Assembly: GCA_014360995.1 (NCBI GenBank)
Contig: JACIWL010000001.1
Location: forward strand, 1 to 64,000
Reading direction: 5' to 3'
Length of the DNA: 64,000 nucleotides
DNA from: Candidatus Bipolaricaulota bacterium
Lineage (GTDB): Bacteria; Bipolaricaulota; Bipolaricaulia; Bipolaricaulales; Bipolaricaulaceae
In this document: in pieces, positions 43,323 to 51,913 of the stretch
How the letters are laid out: every line of letters begins with the position of its first letter
How positions within the stretch are numbered: position 1 is the first letter of the stretch
Program-made: the position numbers and the translations under genes
Notes under the pieces: generated by a model
The model's input: the letters and a program-made list of their open reading frames with translations, nothing else
What the model was told of the DNA's origin: nothing
The model's database searches: none

Positions 43323-43517
43323 TCACTTGGTGACAAGAAGCCGCAGGAGGTGCTGGAGCACCAGGTCCACGAGGCCGAGGTAGAGCCCCAAGGCCACGGT
43401 AAGGAGGATCACGAGGACGGTAAATGTCACCACCTCTTTGCGCGAGGGCCAGCTTACCCGGCTCACCTCGGCGCGCACGGACGCGAAGTACTCCCGCACC
43501 CTCGTTAGCACCGACAT
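43323..43517 (-). CDS. secE: Preprotein translocase subunit SecE
   Basis: REYFASVRAEVSRVSWPSRKEVVTFTVLVILL; position upstream of nusG. Confidence 0.93.
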   Translation of the reverse strand: MSVLTRVREYFASVRAEVSRVSWPSRKEVVTFTVLVILLTVALGLYLGLVDLVLQHLLRLLVTK

Positions 43518-43527
43518 CCTTCCTCCT

Positions 43528-43603
43528 TGGCAGGCCCGGGAGGACTCGAACCCCCAACCTGCGGATTTGGAGTCCGCCGCTCTGCCACTTGAGCTACGGG
43601 CCT
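43528..43603 (-). tRNA. tRNA-Trp (CCA), CCA encoded
   Basis: AGGCCCG/CGGGCCT acceptor; anticodon loop CTCCAAA; between rpmG and secE as in many bacteria. Confidence 0.95.
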
Positions 43604-43630
43604 GTTCGAACCCGAGGCGAGCCTCGGGTC

Positions 43631-43792
43631 TCACACCTCCTTATGCTCCGTGTGCTTGCGGCACCACTTGCAGTACTTGCGGAACGCCAGCTTTCCTCGA
43701 ACCTTTTGCCGATTTTTACGAGTGTAATAATTGTACCGCCCACATTGGGAGCAAGCCAGAGCCACAATGAGCACGTTCTCTTTTTTCGCCAT
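43631..43792 (-). CDS. rpmG: 50S ribosomal protein L33
   Basis: 53-aa ORF MAKKENVLIVALACSQCGRYNYYTRKNRQKVRGKLAFRKYCKWCRKHTEHKEV, not in the ORF track. Confidence 0.95.
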   Translation of the reverse strand: MAKKENVLIVALACSQCGRYNYYTRKNRQKVRGKLAFRKYCKWCRKHTEHKEV

Positions 43793-43793
43793 G

Positions 43794-45011
43794 TTACTTC
43801 AGAATCTTCGTGACCACTCCAGCGCCCACGGTTTTACCGCCCTCGCGGATGGCGAAGCGCTGGCCCTCCTCCAGAGCCACGTGCTTGATGAGCTTGCAGC
43901 GGAGGTTGTCCACGTTATCCCCGGGCATGACCATCTCCACCCCTTCGGGAAGGACGATTTCCCCGGTCACGTCGGTGGTGCGGAAGTAGAACTGGGGTTT
44001 ATAGCCGGTGAAGAAGGGGGTATGGCGCCCGCCTTCCTCCTTGGAGAGGACGTACACCTGGGCCAGGAACTCCGTGTGTGGGGTGATGCTTCCCGGAGCG
44101 GCCAAAACTTGACCGCGCTCCACCTCGTCCTTCTCGATACCCCGCAGAAGCACCCCGATGTTATCGCCGGCCACCGCTTCGTCCAGAACCTTGTTGAACA
44201 TCTCGATGGAGGTGGCCACGGTCCTCTTGATCTCGTCGGTGAGCCCCACGATCTCCACCTCGTCCCCGGGCCGGAGCCGGCCGCGCTCCACCCTTCCGGT
44301 CACCACGGTACCGCGCCCCTTGATGGAGAAAATGTCCTCGATGGGCATAAGGAAGGGTTTGTCCTCCTCTCGCTTGGGAAGCGGAATGTAGTTGTCGAGG
44401 GCATCGAGGAGCTCGAGGATCGGTTTCACCGCCGGGTCATCGATGGAGTTCGCCTGCAAGGCCTTTAGGGCCGAGCCCCGGATGACTGGAACCTCGTCGC
44501 CCGGGAACTCGTACTTCTTGAGGAGCTCGCGGATCTCCATCTCCACCAGGTCCAGAAGCTCAGGATCGTCCACGAGGTCCACCTTATTGAGGAAGACCAC
44601 CATGGCCGGGACGTTCACCTGGCGGGCCAAAAGGACATGCTCGCGGGTCTGGGGCATGGGCCCGTCCACCGCGGACACCACCAAGATCGCCCCGTCCATC
44701 TGGGCCGCGCCGATGATCATGTTCTTGATGTAGTCGTGGTGCCCAGGGCAGTCGATGTGAGCATAGTGGCGCTTTTCCGTCTCGTACTCCACGTGGGCCA
44801 CGTTCACGGTGAGGATCTTCGTCTCGTCGCGGCGGAAGAGCTTCGCGTCGGCCTTCGCCACTTCCTCGTAGGAGCGGAACTTGGCAAAGCCCTTCCAGGA
44901 GAGAACCTTTGTTATGGCCGAGGTCAAGGTGGTCTTCCCATGGTCGATGTGACCAATGGTCCCCACGTTGACATGCGGTTTAGTTCGGACAAACTGCTCT
45001 TTCGTGGCCAT
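43794..45011 (-). CDS. tuf: Elongation factor Tu
   Basis: [41 protein letters not shown]. Confidence 0.98.
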   Translation of the reverse strand: MATKEQFVRTKPHVNVGTIGHIDHGKTTLTSAITKVLSWKGFAKFRSYEEVAKADAKLFRRDETKILTVNVAHVEYETEKRHYAHIDCPGHHDYIKNMIIGAAQMDGAILVVSAVDGPMPQTREHVLLARQVNVPAMVVFLNKVDLVDDPELLDLVEMEIRELLKKYEFPGDEVPVIRGSALKALQANSIDDPAVKPILELLDALDNYIPLPKREEDKPFLMPIEDIFSIKGRGTVVTGRVERGRLRPGDEVEIVGLTDEIKRTVATSIEMFNKVLDEAVAGDNIGVLLRGIEKDEVERGQVLAAPGSITPHTEFLAQVYVLSKEEGGRHTPFFTGYKPQFYFRTTDVTGEIVLPEGVEMVMPGDNVDNLRCKLIKHVALEEGQRFAIREGGKTVGAGVVTKILK

Positions 45012-45042
45012 TCCCAACCTCCTTAAGTTTGGCGCCTTCGAG

Positions 45043-45115
45043 AGCCCGCGGCCGGAATCGAACCGGCGACCTTCCCATTACCAGCGGGACGCTCTACCGA
45101 CTGAGCTACACGGGC
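45043..45115 (-). tRNA. tRNA-Thr (GGT)
   Basis: Acceptor GCCCGTG/CGCGGGC, anticodon loop CTGGTAA; no encoded CCA. Confidence 0.93.
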
Positions 45116-45156
45116 CTAACTTCCGAGTCTACCCGAACAGTTTGGGCCAACGCAAG

Positions 45157-45243
45157 TGGTGGAGGGGGAGGGATTCGAACCCCCGAAGGCCGAAGGCCGC
45201 CAGGTTTACAGCCTGGTGCGTTTGGCCGCTTCGCTACCCCTCC
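45157..45243 (-). tRNA. tRNA-Tyr (GTA), CCA encoded
   Basis: Long variable arm, anticodon GTA, acceptor GGAGGGG/CCCCTCC. Confidence 0.94.
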
Positions 45244-45319
45244 TGGAGCCAGTGGCCCGACTCGAACGGGCAACCTTCCGCTTACAAGGCGGATGCTCTA
45301 CCCCTTGAGCTACACTGGC
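45244..45319 (-). tRNA. tRNA-Thr (TGT), CCA encoded
   Basis: Acceptor GCCAGTG/CACTGGC, anticodon TGT. Confidence 0.94.
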
Positions 45320-45333
45320 CAGCCGCGCCCATT

Positions 45334-45756
45334 CTAGCTTTGCGCGGCCTTCCCCTCAACCAGGGCGTAAACCCAAACCTGCCGGCGCCGCGGCCCATCG
45401 AACTCGCAAAAATACACGCCCTGCCAAGTCCCCAGGGCCAATCTCCCGCCCTCCACAGGCAAAAGAAGTGAAGGACCAAGGAGGGCCGCCCGCACATGAG
45501 CCGGGGAATTTCCCTCCTCGTGATAAAAGGAGATGTTCGGAACCATTTGGGAAAAGGCGCGGCGGAAATCCTCGCGCACATCGGGATCGGCAGCCTCGTT
45601 CACGGTGAGGGCAGCGGTGGTGTGGGGGCAGAAAAGAAGTACAAAACCTTCCTGAACGCCGAGGGCGCCAATGGCTTCGTTCACCTGGGCCGTAATGTCT
45701 TGTACTTCTTCCTTAGCCCTGGTCTGGATAGCGATTTCCCTCTTGCGCGGGCTCAT
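45334..45756 (-). CDS. YjbQ/UPF0047 family protein
   Basis: ITAQVNEAIGALGVQEGFVLLFCPHTTAALTVNEAADPDV..LGTWQGVYFCEFDGPRRRQVWV. Confidence 0.92.
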   Translation of the reverse strand: MSPRKREIAIQTRAKEEVQDITAQVNEAIGALGVQEGFVLLFCPHTTAALTVNEAADPDVREDFRRAFSQMVPNISFYHEEGNSPAHVRAALLGPSLLLPVEGGRLALGTWQGVYFCEFDGPRRRQVWVYALVEGKAAQS

Positions 45757-46310
45757 TTGAGGGCCGCCTCTAGCTTCTCCCCAAGTTTTTCGGGATCCTG
45801 AACCCCTTGCACGTGGAGGATCACCTCGCCCTCTTGCCCGCGGAGCACAGCCACCAAGGTGAGGTTTTCCTCGGCCAGCACGCTCAACGCCCGGTAGATC
45901 TCGGCGGGGTGATGGGGGCGGAGCCTGATGCGTATCCCCCCTTCCCCGAGCGCAGCCAGATGTGAAAGGGCCCGCAAAAGCCCATCCTTAGAGAACGTCC
46001 CCACAAGGCGGCGCTCCCCATCCACCACGGGCAGGACAAGATAGTGGGCCAGGAGGGCGGCGGCGCGCTCCAAGGGGTCCTTTGGGGTCAGGACGTCCTG
46101 GGGCGGGGTGAGGAGTTTTTCCACGGGGAGGTCGGGCGAGGGCGCAGAGGTCAGAGCCTTTTTGGTGAGGAAGCCCCGGAGCCTTTGGCCTTCGTCCACC
46201 ACGAACAAAACGGCCAGGCCCTTTTCCTCCGCCTGCTTGAGGGCCTCCCGGACGGGGGTGGACTCCACCACCGCCTGGGCCGCCGGGTTCATCCACTCCT
46301 TAACCACCAT
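45753..46310 (-). CDS. CBS-domain protein
   Basis: Paired CBS-like units (PVREALKQAEEKGLAVLFVVDEGQRLRGFLTKKAL; DVLTPKDPLERAAALLAHYLVLPVVDGERRLVGTFSKDGLLRAL). Confidence 0.85.
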   Translation of the reverse strand: MVVKEWMNPAAQAVVESTPVREALKQAEEKGLAVLFVVDEGQRLRGFLTKKALTSAPSPDLPVEKLLTPPQDVLTPKDPLERAAALLAHYLVLPVVDGERRLVGTFSKDGLLRALSHLAALGEGGIRIRLRPHHPAEIYRALSVLAEENLTLVAVLRGQEGEVILHVQGVQDPEKLGEKLEAALK

Positions 46311-48228
46311 TGGCGGCGGCGCGGAGCTGCGCCAAAACCCGCTCCTGCAAAGCGCCGGGCACGTAATCGTAGCGGAGAAATTCCATCTGGAACGTGGCTC
46401 GGCCCTGGGTCATGGACTTGAGATCCAACGCGTAGGAGAGGATCTCCGCCAGGGGCACTTCCGCGCGGATCTTGGTACGGCCGCCCTCGGACTCCATGCC
46501 CAAGATGCGTCCCCGCCGGCCATTGAGGTCGGAGATGATGTCCCCGGTGAAAGCCTCGGGGGTAATGACGGTGAGGAGCATGATGGGCTCAAGCAGCACC
46601 GGGTCCGCTTTCTCCGCGGCGAGCTTGAACGCCTGCCGGGCAGCGATGCGGAAGGAAAGCTCGGAGGAGTCCACCTCGTGGTACATCCCGTAGAACACGG
46701 CAGCCTTGATGTCCACCATGGGGAAGCCGGCCAGGAACCCCTCCTCCATGGCGTCCCGCACGCCCTTCTCCACCCCGGGAATGAACTCTTGCGGGATGAC
46801 CCCGCCTTTCGTTTCGTCCACGAATTCGAAGCCGGCCCCCCGCGGCAGGGGCTCGATGCGAAGATGCACCTCCCCGAATTGCCCGCGGCCACCGGTCTGC
46901 TTTTTGTGGCGATAGCTCGCTGTGGCCGTCTTGCGGATCGTCTCCCGATAGGGGACCTTGGGCAGACGATAGGTCACCTCCACCCCGTACCGGTTGCGGA
47001 GGCGCTCGGCCAAAACATCCAGGTGGATGTCGCCCATCCCGGAGACGAGGCCTTCCTTTGTCACCGGATCGCGGGTGTAGGTGAGGGTGGCCTTGGTGCT
47101 GACCAAATCCCTGAGGACCGTGCTCATCTTCTCCTCGTCCGCCTGGGACTTGGGAGCGACCGCCCTGATGAACACAGGCTTGGGGAAGGGAATGGGCGGG
47201 AGGGGCTCCGCGTCAGGATTGGCGCTGAGGGTCGCTCCAAGGGGGATCCCCTCGATTTTTCCAAGGGCCACGATCTCCCCCGCCTCCGCTTTCCCCACCT
47301 TCTCCATCTTCGTCCCGGAAAACCCATAGATATCGCGAAGCTGCACCTTGTTCTTTGTGGAAAGCTCGTAGAGGGTGTCGCCCTCCTTTATCTCCCCGGA
47401 AAGGACGCGCACGTAGGTCAGGCGGCCCAAATAAGGATCGAGGGCGAGGTTGAAGCAACGCAATTTTGTTTCTGGGCTTTCCGGAAGCTCCGGGGCTAGC
47501 ACTGAAAGCCACCTCAAAAGCTCCGGTATCCCCACGCCAGTTGTCGCGGAGCCAAAAAGGATGGGCACGAGCTCCCCGGACAAAAACCCCGTCCGCAAAG
47601 CATTAACCACTTCTTCCTGCCCTACTTCTTCCTCGGCCAGGAATTTCTCCAAAACGGCGTCGTCGTAGGAAGCGACCTCCTCAATGAGGCTTGCCCGCAG
47701 ATTCTGAGCGGCCGGGGGAAGATCTTTCCCGGAAAGTAAATCCGCCAATCCTTTCAAGTTCCCACCCTCACGCAAGGGAAAACAAAGAGGGACGAACTTT
47801 CCAGGGAGGGAGGATTTTATTTGCTCCAGGGCCTTTTCTGGATCGGCGAGGGGTTTGTCCACCATGTTCACGAAGACGAGGGCCGGCCGCCGATAAACAT
47901 TGCGCGCGATTTCCCAAGCTTGCTCTGTCACAACCTCCACAGGCTTTTCTGCGTTGACCACAAGCACCGTGAGGTCGGCCACATCCAGGCCCTTATAGAT
48001 CTCCTCTACAAATTCCCCAAGCCCCGGGGTTACAAGCATCGTGGCCTTTCGCCCTTCCCAGGTGTATACCCCAAGGGCGAGGTCTATGGTGATGCCGCGG
48101 TTCTTCTCCTCGGGGCTGCGGTCGAACACGGCCTCCGGCGCCTTGGCCGCCTTGAGCAGGGCCTCAGCCAGGGCGGTCTTGCCTGAGCCAGAGTGGCCAA
48201 TAAGACAAACGCTATAAGGTTTTCCCAT
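46300..48228 (-). CDS. EF-G-like GTPase family protein (FusA2-type)
   Basis: GHSGSGKTALAEALL, KNRGITIDLALG, EF-G domain IV/V-like YRHKKQTGGRGQFGEVHLRIEPL; non-canonical G3/G4. Confidence 0.9.
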   Translation of the reverse strand: MGKPYSVCLIGHSGSGKTALAEALLKAAKAPEAVFDRSPEEKNRGITIDLALGVYTWEGRKATMLVTPGLGEFVEEIYKGLDVADLTVLVVNAEKPVEVVTEQAWEIARNVYRRPALVFVNMVDKPLADPEKALEQIKSSLPGKFVPLCFPLREGGNLKGLADLLSGKDLPPAAQNLRASLIEEVASYDDAVLEKFLAEEEVGQEEVVNALRTGFLSGELVPILFGSATTGVGIPELLRWLSVLAPELPESPETKLRCFNLALDPYLGRLTYVRVLSGEIKEGDTLYELSTKNKVQLRDIYGFSGTKMEKVGKAEAGEIVALGKIEGIPLGATLSANPDAEPLPPIPFPKPVFIRAVAPKSQADEEKMSTVLRDLVSTKATLTYTRDPVTKEGLVSGMGDIHLDVLAERLRNRYGVEVTYRLPKVPYRETIRKTATASYRHKKQTGGRGQFGEVHLRIEPLPRGAGFEFVDETKGGVIPQEFIPGVEKGVRDAMEEGFLAGFPMVDIKAAVFYGMYHEVDSSELSFRIAARQAFKLAAEKADPVLLEPIMLLTVITPEAFTGDIISDLNGRRGRILGMESEGGRTKIRAEVPLAEILSYALDLKSMTQGRATFQMEFLRYDYVPGALQERVLAQLRAAANGG

Positions 48229-48295
48229 TCAGATCACCCCGGAAGTTGCCGTAGACGTTTAGGCCAGTATATCCTAGACCCGAAGGAGGGACAAA

Positions 48296-48958
48296 GTGGG
48301 CGTCTTCGGATTGCGCGGCCGCGCCGTGGCAAAGGTGCGGGATCTGGTGCAGGAGCACCTTCATTGGGTGGAGGAGACCCTTTCGGCCATGGGGCAAGCG
48401 GTGGAGGCGTACCTCGGTGGGGAGAGGTGGGAGGTCCTGGAGGAGCGGGCGGTGGAGGTGCACCGCCAGGAAAGCCGGGCTGACGATGCCCGCCGTGTTG
48501 CGGAGACGGCCTTGGTACGGGGCGCGCTCCTCGTGGGAACCCGTCGCAATCTCCTGGACATCCTGGATGCCCTCGACATTGTCGCCAACAACGCCGAGGC
48601 CGCCGTGGATTTCCTCGTGTACCAACGCGTGGCCGTTCCCGAGATCTTGCATCCTTTGATCCGGGATTTCCTCGCTGGTCTTAAAGAAGAATGGAAAATT
48701 TTGCGTTCCGCGGTGGAGGCGTTTTTAGCAGGAAATGCCGAGGAAACGGTACGGCTGTGCGAAGAAGTAGACCAGCGGGAGAGCTTTTTGGACGGGATCC
48801 ACCGGCGCCTCATCATGCGCCTTTTCTCCTTGGAGTTGCCACTGGCGGAAAAGATCCAAGCCCGTGATTTTCTCAACCAGCTTGAAGCCTGCGCCAACGC
48901 CATGGAGGATGTGGGGGATCTCCTCACAGTGGCCGTGGCGGCCAGCCTTTCCTTTTAG
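48296..48958 (+). CDS. DUF47/PhoU-related helical protein
   Basis: ESRADDARRVAETALVRGALL..LLDILDALDIVANNAEAAVDFL; preceded by AAGGAGGG. Confidence 0.75.
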   Translation: MGVFGLRGRAVAKVRDLVQEHLHWVEETLSAMGQAVEAYLGGERWEVLEERAVEVHRQESRADDARRVAETALVRGALLVGTRRNLLDILDALDIVANNAEAAVDFLVYQRVAVPEILHPLIRDFLAGLKEEWKILRSAVEAFLAGNAEETVRLCEEVDQRESFLDGIHRRLIMRLFSLELPLAEKIQARDFLNQLEACANAMEDVGDLLTVAVAASLSF

Positions 48959-48961
48959 GAG

Positions 48962-49630
48962 GTGGGAGAGTTGCGGTGGAAGTGTGGACTTGGCGGGAGG
49001 GGACCTCTGCGTCTTGGGGAGCACGCTCAAAGGGTTGAGGAGACGGTGGAGGAGCTGGGGAAACAACTGCGGGCCTGGGTAAGGGGGGAGCCAGTCCAGG
49101 CCGATTTGGTGAGCGAACGGGAACACGCTGCGGATTTGGTAAAGCGAGAAATCCGCATGCAGGTGGCCAAGACCCCCAGAATGCCGCTCCCCAAGGACAG
49201 GGTTTTGGAACTCCTTTGGCATCAGGATGAGATCGCCGATCTCTCTCAGGATGCGGCCTTGCTCATGGCCTTGCGCCGACCCAATCTGGGGCTGGAGTTG
49301 AAGGACGCCTTCCGGGCCTTAGGAGAAGCCCTGAGCAAAGCGGCCCACACCTACGTTCAGGCCGTGGTCGCCTTCGACGAAGCCTACGCCGCAGGAAAAC
49401 TCAGAGAAAAGGCGCAGGAGATCTCCACCCAGATTGACCTTGTAAACCGGCTTGAACACGAATCCGATCTCCTTGAGCGGGAAATTGTGGCCACGATTTA
49501 TAAGATGGAGGATCTTCCTCCGTTTGACCGCTATCACCTCGTGCAAATGGTCGTTATTCTGGGGAACACGGTGGACCAGGTGGAAAACGCCGCGGGAGAC
49601 CTCAATTTGCTCATGGCGATCCTACAGTAA
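48962..49630 (+). CDS. DUF47/PhoU-related helical protein (second tandem copy; start uncertain)
   Basis: SEREHAADLVKREIRMQV..DRVLELLWHQDEIADLSQDAALLM..LEHESDLLEREIVATIYKME. Confidence 0.7.
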   Translation: MGELRWKCGLGGRGPLRLGEHAQRVEETVEELGKQLRAWVRGEPVQADLVSEREHAADLVKREIRMQVAKTPRMPLPKDRVLELLWHQDEIADLSQDAALLMALRRPNLGLELKDAFRALGEALSKAAHTYVQAVVAFDEAYAAGKLREKAQEISTQIDLVNRLEHESDLLEREIVATIYKMEDLPPFDRYHLVQMVVILGNTVDQVENAAGDLNLLMAILQ

Positions 49631-50042
49631 CTTTATCCCGCAGCCCTTCCAGGGTTTTTGGGCCGATCCCGGGGATGGCCAAAAGGTCCTCGACGGATTT
49701 GAACGGTCCGTGGGTTTCCCGCCAGGCCACGATCCGCGCGGCCAAAACCGGACCTATTCCCGGCAATTTTTCCAGTTCCGCGGCGGTGGCGCGGTTGAGA
49801 TCCAACGGGCCTGATTCCACAAAGCTCACCGGCAACACCTTGGCCTCGATCTCGATGGGGCGCAACTCCGGAATCTTCTTCGTTTCTGGCGGGATCCACT
49901 GGACTCCAAAATAGACAATTAAAGCGAGGATCAAAAGACAGGCCGCCCAAAAGCGGGGAGGGGCTTTAGGGGAGAAGCTCTGCAAGGCGCTCAAGCCCGA
50001 ATTTCTCCTGGGAAATCCTGGCAAGCTCGGGCTGCCGCTCAT
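49611..50042 (-). CDS. ComEA-like helix-hairpin-helix protein (start uncertain)
   Basis: LDLNRATAAELEKLPGIGPVLAARIVAWRETHGPFKSVEDLLAIPGIGPKTLEGL after one TM segment. Confidence 0.85.
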   Translation of the reverse strand: MSGSPSLPGFPRRNSGLSALQSFSPKAPPRFWAACLLILALIVYFGVQWIPPETKKIPELRPIEIEAKVLPVSFVESGPLDLNRATAAELEKLPGIGPVLAARIVAWRETHGPFKSVEDLLAIPGIGPKTLEGLRDKVTVGSP

Positions 50043-50520
50043 ACCGCTCTTTTGTGAACTTCGCCTTCCAAGCGCTGACGAGGATCTCCCGCAGTGCAGC
50101 GCGCACGGCCTTGTTCTCCGCTAGCCAGACGCGGTTTTTCTCCACTAGTTCCTCCACCTCCGGCAAATACACGTCCGTCTGGGCTGCTTCCTTAAAAAGG
50201 CTCAGGGCGCCGGCTGGGTCTTGGGGAAGGAGCGCTGTGGCCTTCCGCCATTTTTCCCGCCTTTGGATCTCCTCCGTGGCTTTGGCCCGCATGCGTTCCC
50301 CTTTTTTGCGGTGTTCCCCTAGCTTCCAAATAGGAAAAGCCAAAACTTCGTGGGGACAGCTCTCGTGGGCGGGGAATTCCTCGGGATGGGCGACGATGCG
50401 GCCGTGCCAGGAAAGGCAAGCCTCGCAAGTGCGCCAATTCACGCTTGTGTAGCACTGATAAAGCCGGAGGTGTCCGCGCAAAAGGTGGCCAAGTATGCGC
50501 ACCACATCAAAAAAGGACAT
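49966..50520 (-). CDS. Conserved hypothetical protein with Cys/His cluster
   Basis: QCYTSVNWRTCEACLSWHGRIVAHPEEFPAHESCPHEVLAFPIW; ATG 50520 starts 3 nt after the tRNA-Leu gene. Confidence 0.6.
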   Translation of the reverse strand: MSFFDVVRILGHLLRGHLRLYQCYTSVNWRTCEACLSWHGRIVAHPEEFPAHESCPHEVLAFPIWKLGEHRKKGERMRAKATEEIQRREKWRKATALLPQDPAGALSLFKEAAQTDVYLPEVEELVEKNRVWLAENKAVRAALREILVSAWKAKFTKERYERQPELARISQEKFGLERLAELLP

Positions 50521-50523
50521 TTG

Positions 50524-50609
50524 TGCCGAGGGTGGGAGTCGAACCCACACGCCCCTTCCGGGGCACGGGATTTTGAGTCCCGCGCGTCTGCCTATTCCGC
50601 CACCTCGGC
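50524..50609 (-). tRNA. tRNA-Leu (CAA)
   Basis: Acceptor GCCGAGG/CCTCGGC, long variable arm, anticodon loop CTCAAAA; no encoded CCA. Confidence 0.94.
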
Positions 50610-51056
50610 CTCGCGGCAATTATACCGGGCTTTCCGGCAGTCGGCGCATATTCCGTAACCCTGGATCACCACTTCGTTCAACTCGAAACCCTCTTCCGCC
50701 GCAGCTTTCTCCACCACGCGGCGCGCACTTTTTCCGGGGAATTCCAGCACCTGCCCACAAACCCGACACACCAGGTGTCCGTGGTCCTCCTGACCAAAAA
50801 CGCGCTCGTAGTGGGCGTGAGCCTCGCCCAGCTCCACCTTGCGCACTAAACCCGCGCGCTCCAGAAGCTCCAGGGTGCGGTATACGGTGGCCGGAGAGAC
50901 CCGGGGATGAAGAGCCATCCAGACTTGGGCCGCTTCGAAATGCTGGGGAAGCCCGGTTAAAGCCTGCAGAACCGCAAGCCGACTGCGGGTCACATTCAAC
51001 CCCGATTTCCGGAGGAAATCCACGAAGGCCTCTTGGGCATTCGCCGCCCTACTCAT
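50592..51056 (-). CDS. Fur family transcriptional regulator
   Basis: SGLNVTRSRLAVLQALTGLPQHFEAAQVW..SPATVYRTLELLERAGLV..HGHLVCRVCGQVLEF..CADCR. Confidence 0.92.
   Translation of the reverse strand: MSRAANAQEAFVDFLRKSGLNVTRSRLAVLQALTGLPQHFEAAQVWMALHPRVSPATVYRTLELLERAGLVRKVELGEAHAHYERVFGQEDHGHLVCRVCGQVLEFPGKSARRVVEKAAAEEGFELNEVVIQGYGICADCRKARYNCREAEVAE
50619..50624 (-). promoter_or_regulatory. -10 element TATAAT for tRNA-Leu, inside the fur coding 3' end
   Basis: Perfect TATAAT on the minus strand, 9 bp upstream of the tRNA 5' end. Confidence 0.5.
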
Positions 51057-51913
51057 GAACTCCGTCCTCCCATGAGCACCAGCTCGCCCACCCTTACCCC
51101 GGCTTCCCTGGCCACCGGGGCGCACTTCGCCTGGAAAAGGAAGAAGATGGGCACCTTTTCCCGAGAGAGCCCCTCGAAATTGCCCATGCCTTTGCTCAGC
51201 ACTAGCTCCGCCTGAGCGAAGCGAGCGCGGAACTCCGGGGAACAAAGAGGCAGGAACACGCCGGGGGTGTCGGCACCGGTGGTGATCACCTCCACCTCGG
51301 GGGGAAGCCCCACCTCCGCAAGGTCAACGGGGGTCACATCGTTGAGGATCGGACCGCCTCGAACAGCAAGCGTCACCCATTTTCCGCGTTCCAAAAGCTC
51401 CTCAATGAGGATGCGGTCGGCCACGATTTCCCCAGCATTGTCCGCAAGATACAGCACGTGGGAAACCTCGGTTAGTTGGGCCACCAGTTCCCGGTACTCC
51501 CAGCGGCCCAGGGGCGAAGCCAGGGCCCGGTCCAGTGCCCGCCCGTAGTCGACCCGCTCGTAAACGCCAAGATCTAGGGCGTTGGCCGCTGCCGCCAAGC
51601 GGATGGCCTCCGCAAGCGGATCCGGCGCGTTGCGCACGCGCTTTTTGAGATCAGGATAAAGTTCCAATAGTTTCGCGTTCCCCTCCCTTTTCGCGCCGCT
51701 GAACGGATCCCCCTCCCCCAGCTTTTGCCGGAGGACCTTGGCCACCGCTGCTCCCAGGACCAGCGGGGGCTTGTCCTCCTCCTTCCAGCGAGCACAAACC
51801 TCGGCTGCCGCTTGCAGAGCTTGCCAGAGCTCCTTTTCCTCTGCTCCGGCGAGCTTCCCGGCCCGGAGGGAAGCGCTAAGAATACAGGGAATGCACTCAG
51901 GATAGGTGCGCAT
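51053..51913 (-). CDS. DUF89 (damage-control phosphatase-like) protein
   Basis: MRTYPECIPCILSASLRAGKLAG.., VLYLADNAGEIVADRILIEEL, LVLSKGMGNFEGLS. Confidence 0.9.
   Translation of the reverse strand: MRTYPECIPCILSASLRAGKLAGAEEKELWQALQAAAEVCARWKEEDKPPLVLGAAVAKVLRQKLGEGDPFSGAKREGNAKLLELYPDLKKRVRNAPDPLAEAIRLAAAANALDLGVYERVDYGRALDRALASPLGRWEYRELVAQLTEVSHVLYLADNAGEIVADRILIEELLERGKWVTLAVRGGPILNDVTPVDLAEVGLPPEVEVITTGADTPGVFLPLCSPEFRARFAQAELVLSKGMGNFEGLSREKVPIFFLFQAKCAPVAREAGVRVGELVLMGGRSS

Noticed and set aside
46108-47499. 463-aa plus-strand ORF opposite the EF-G-like gene
   Set aside because: Antisense frame with His/Gly/Leu-rich composition and no recognisable domain; strong protein evidence on the other strand.
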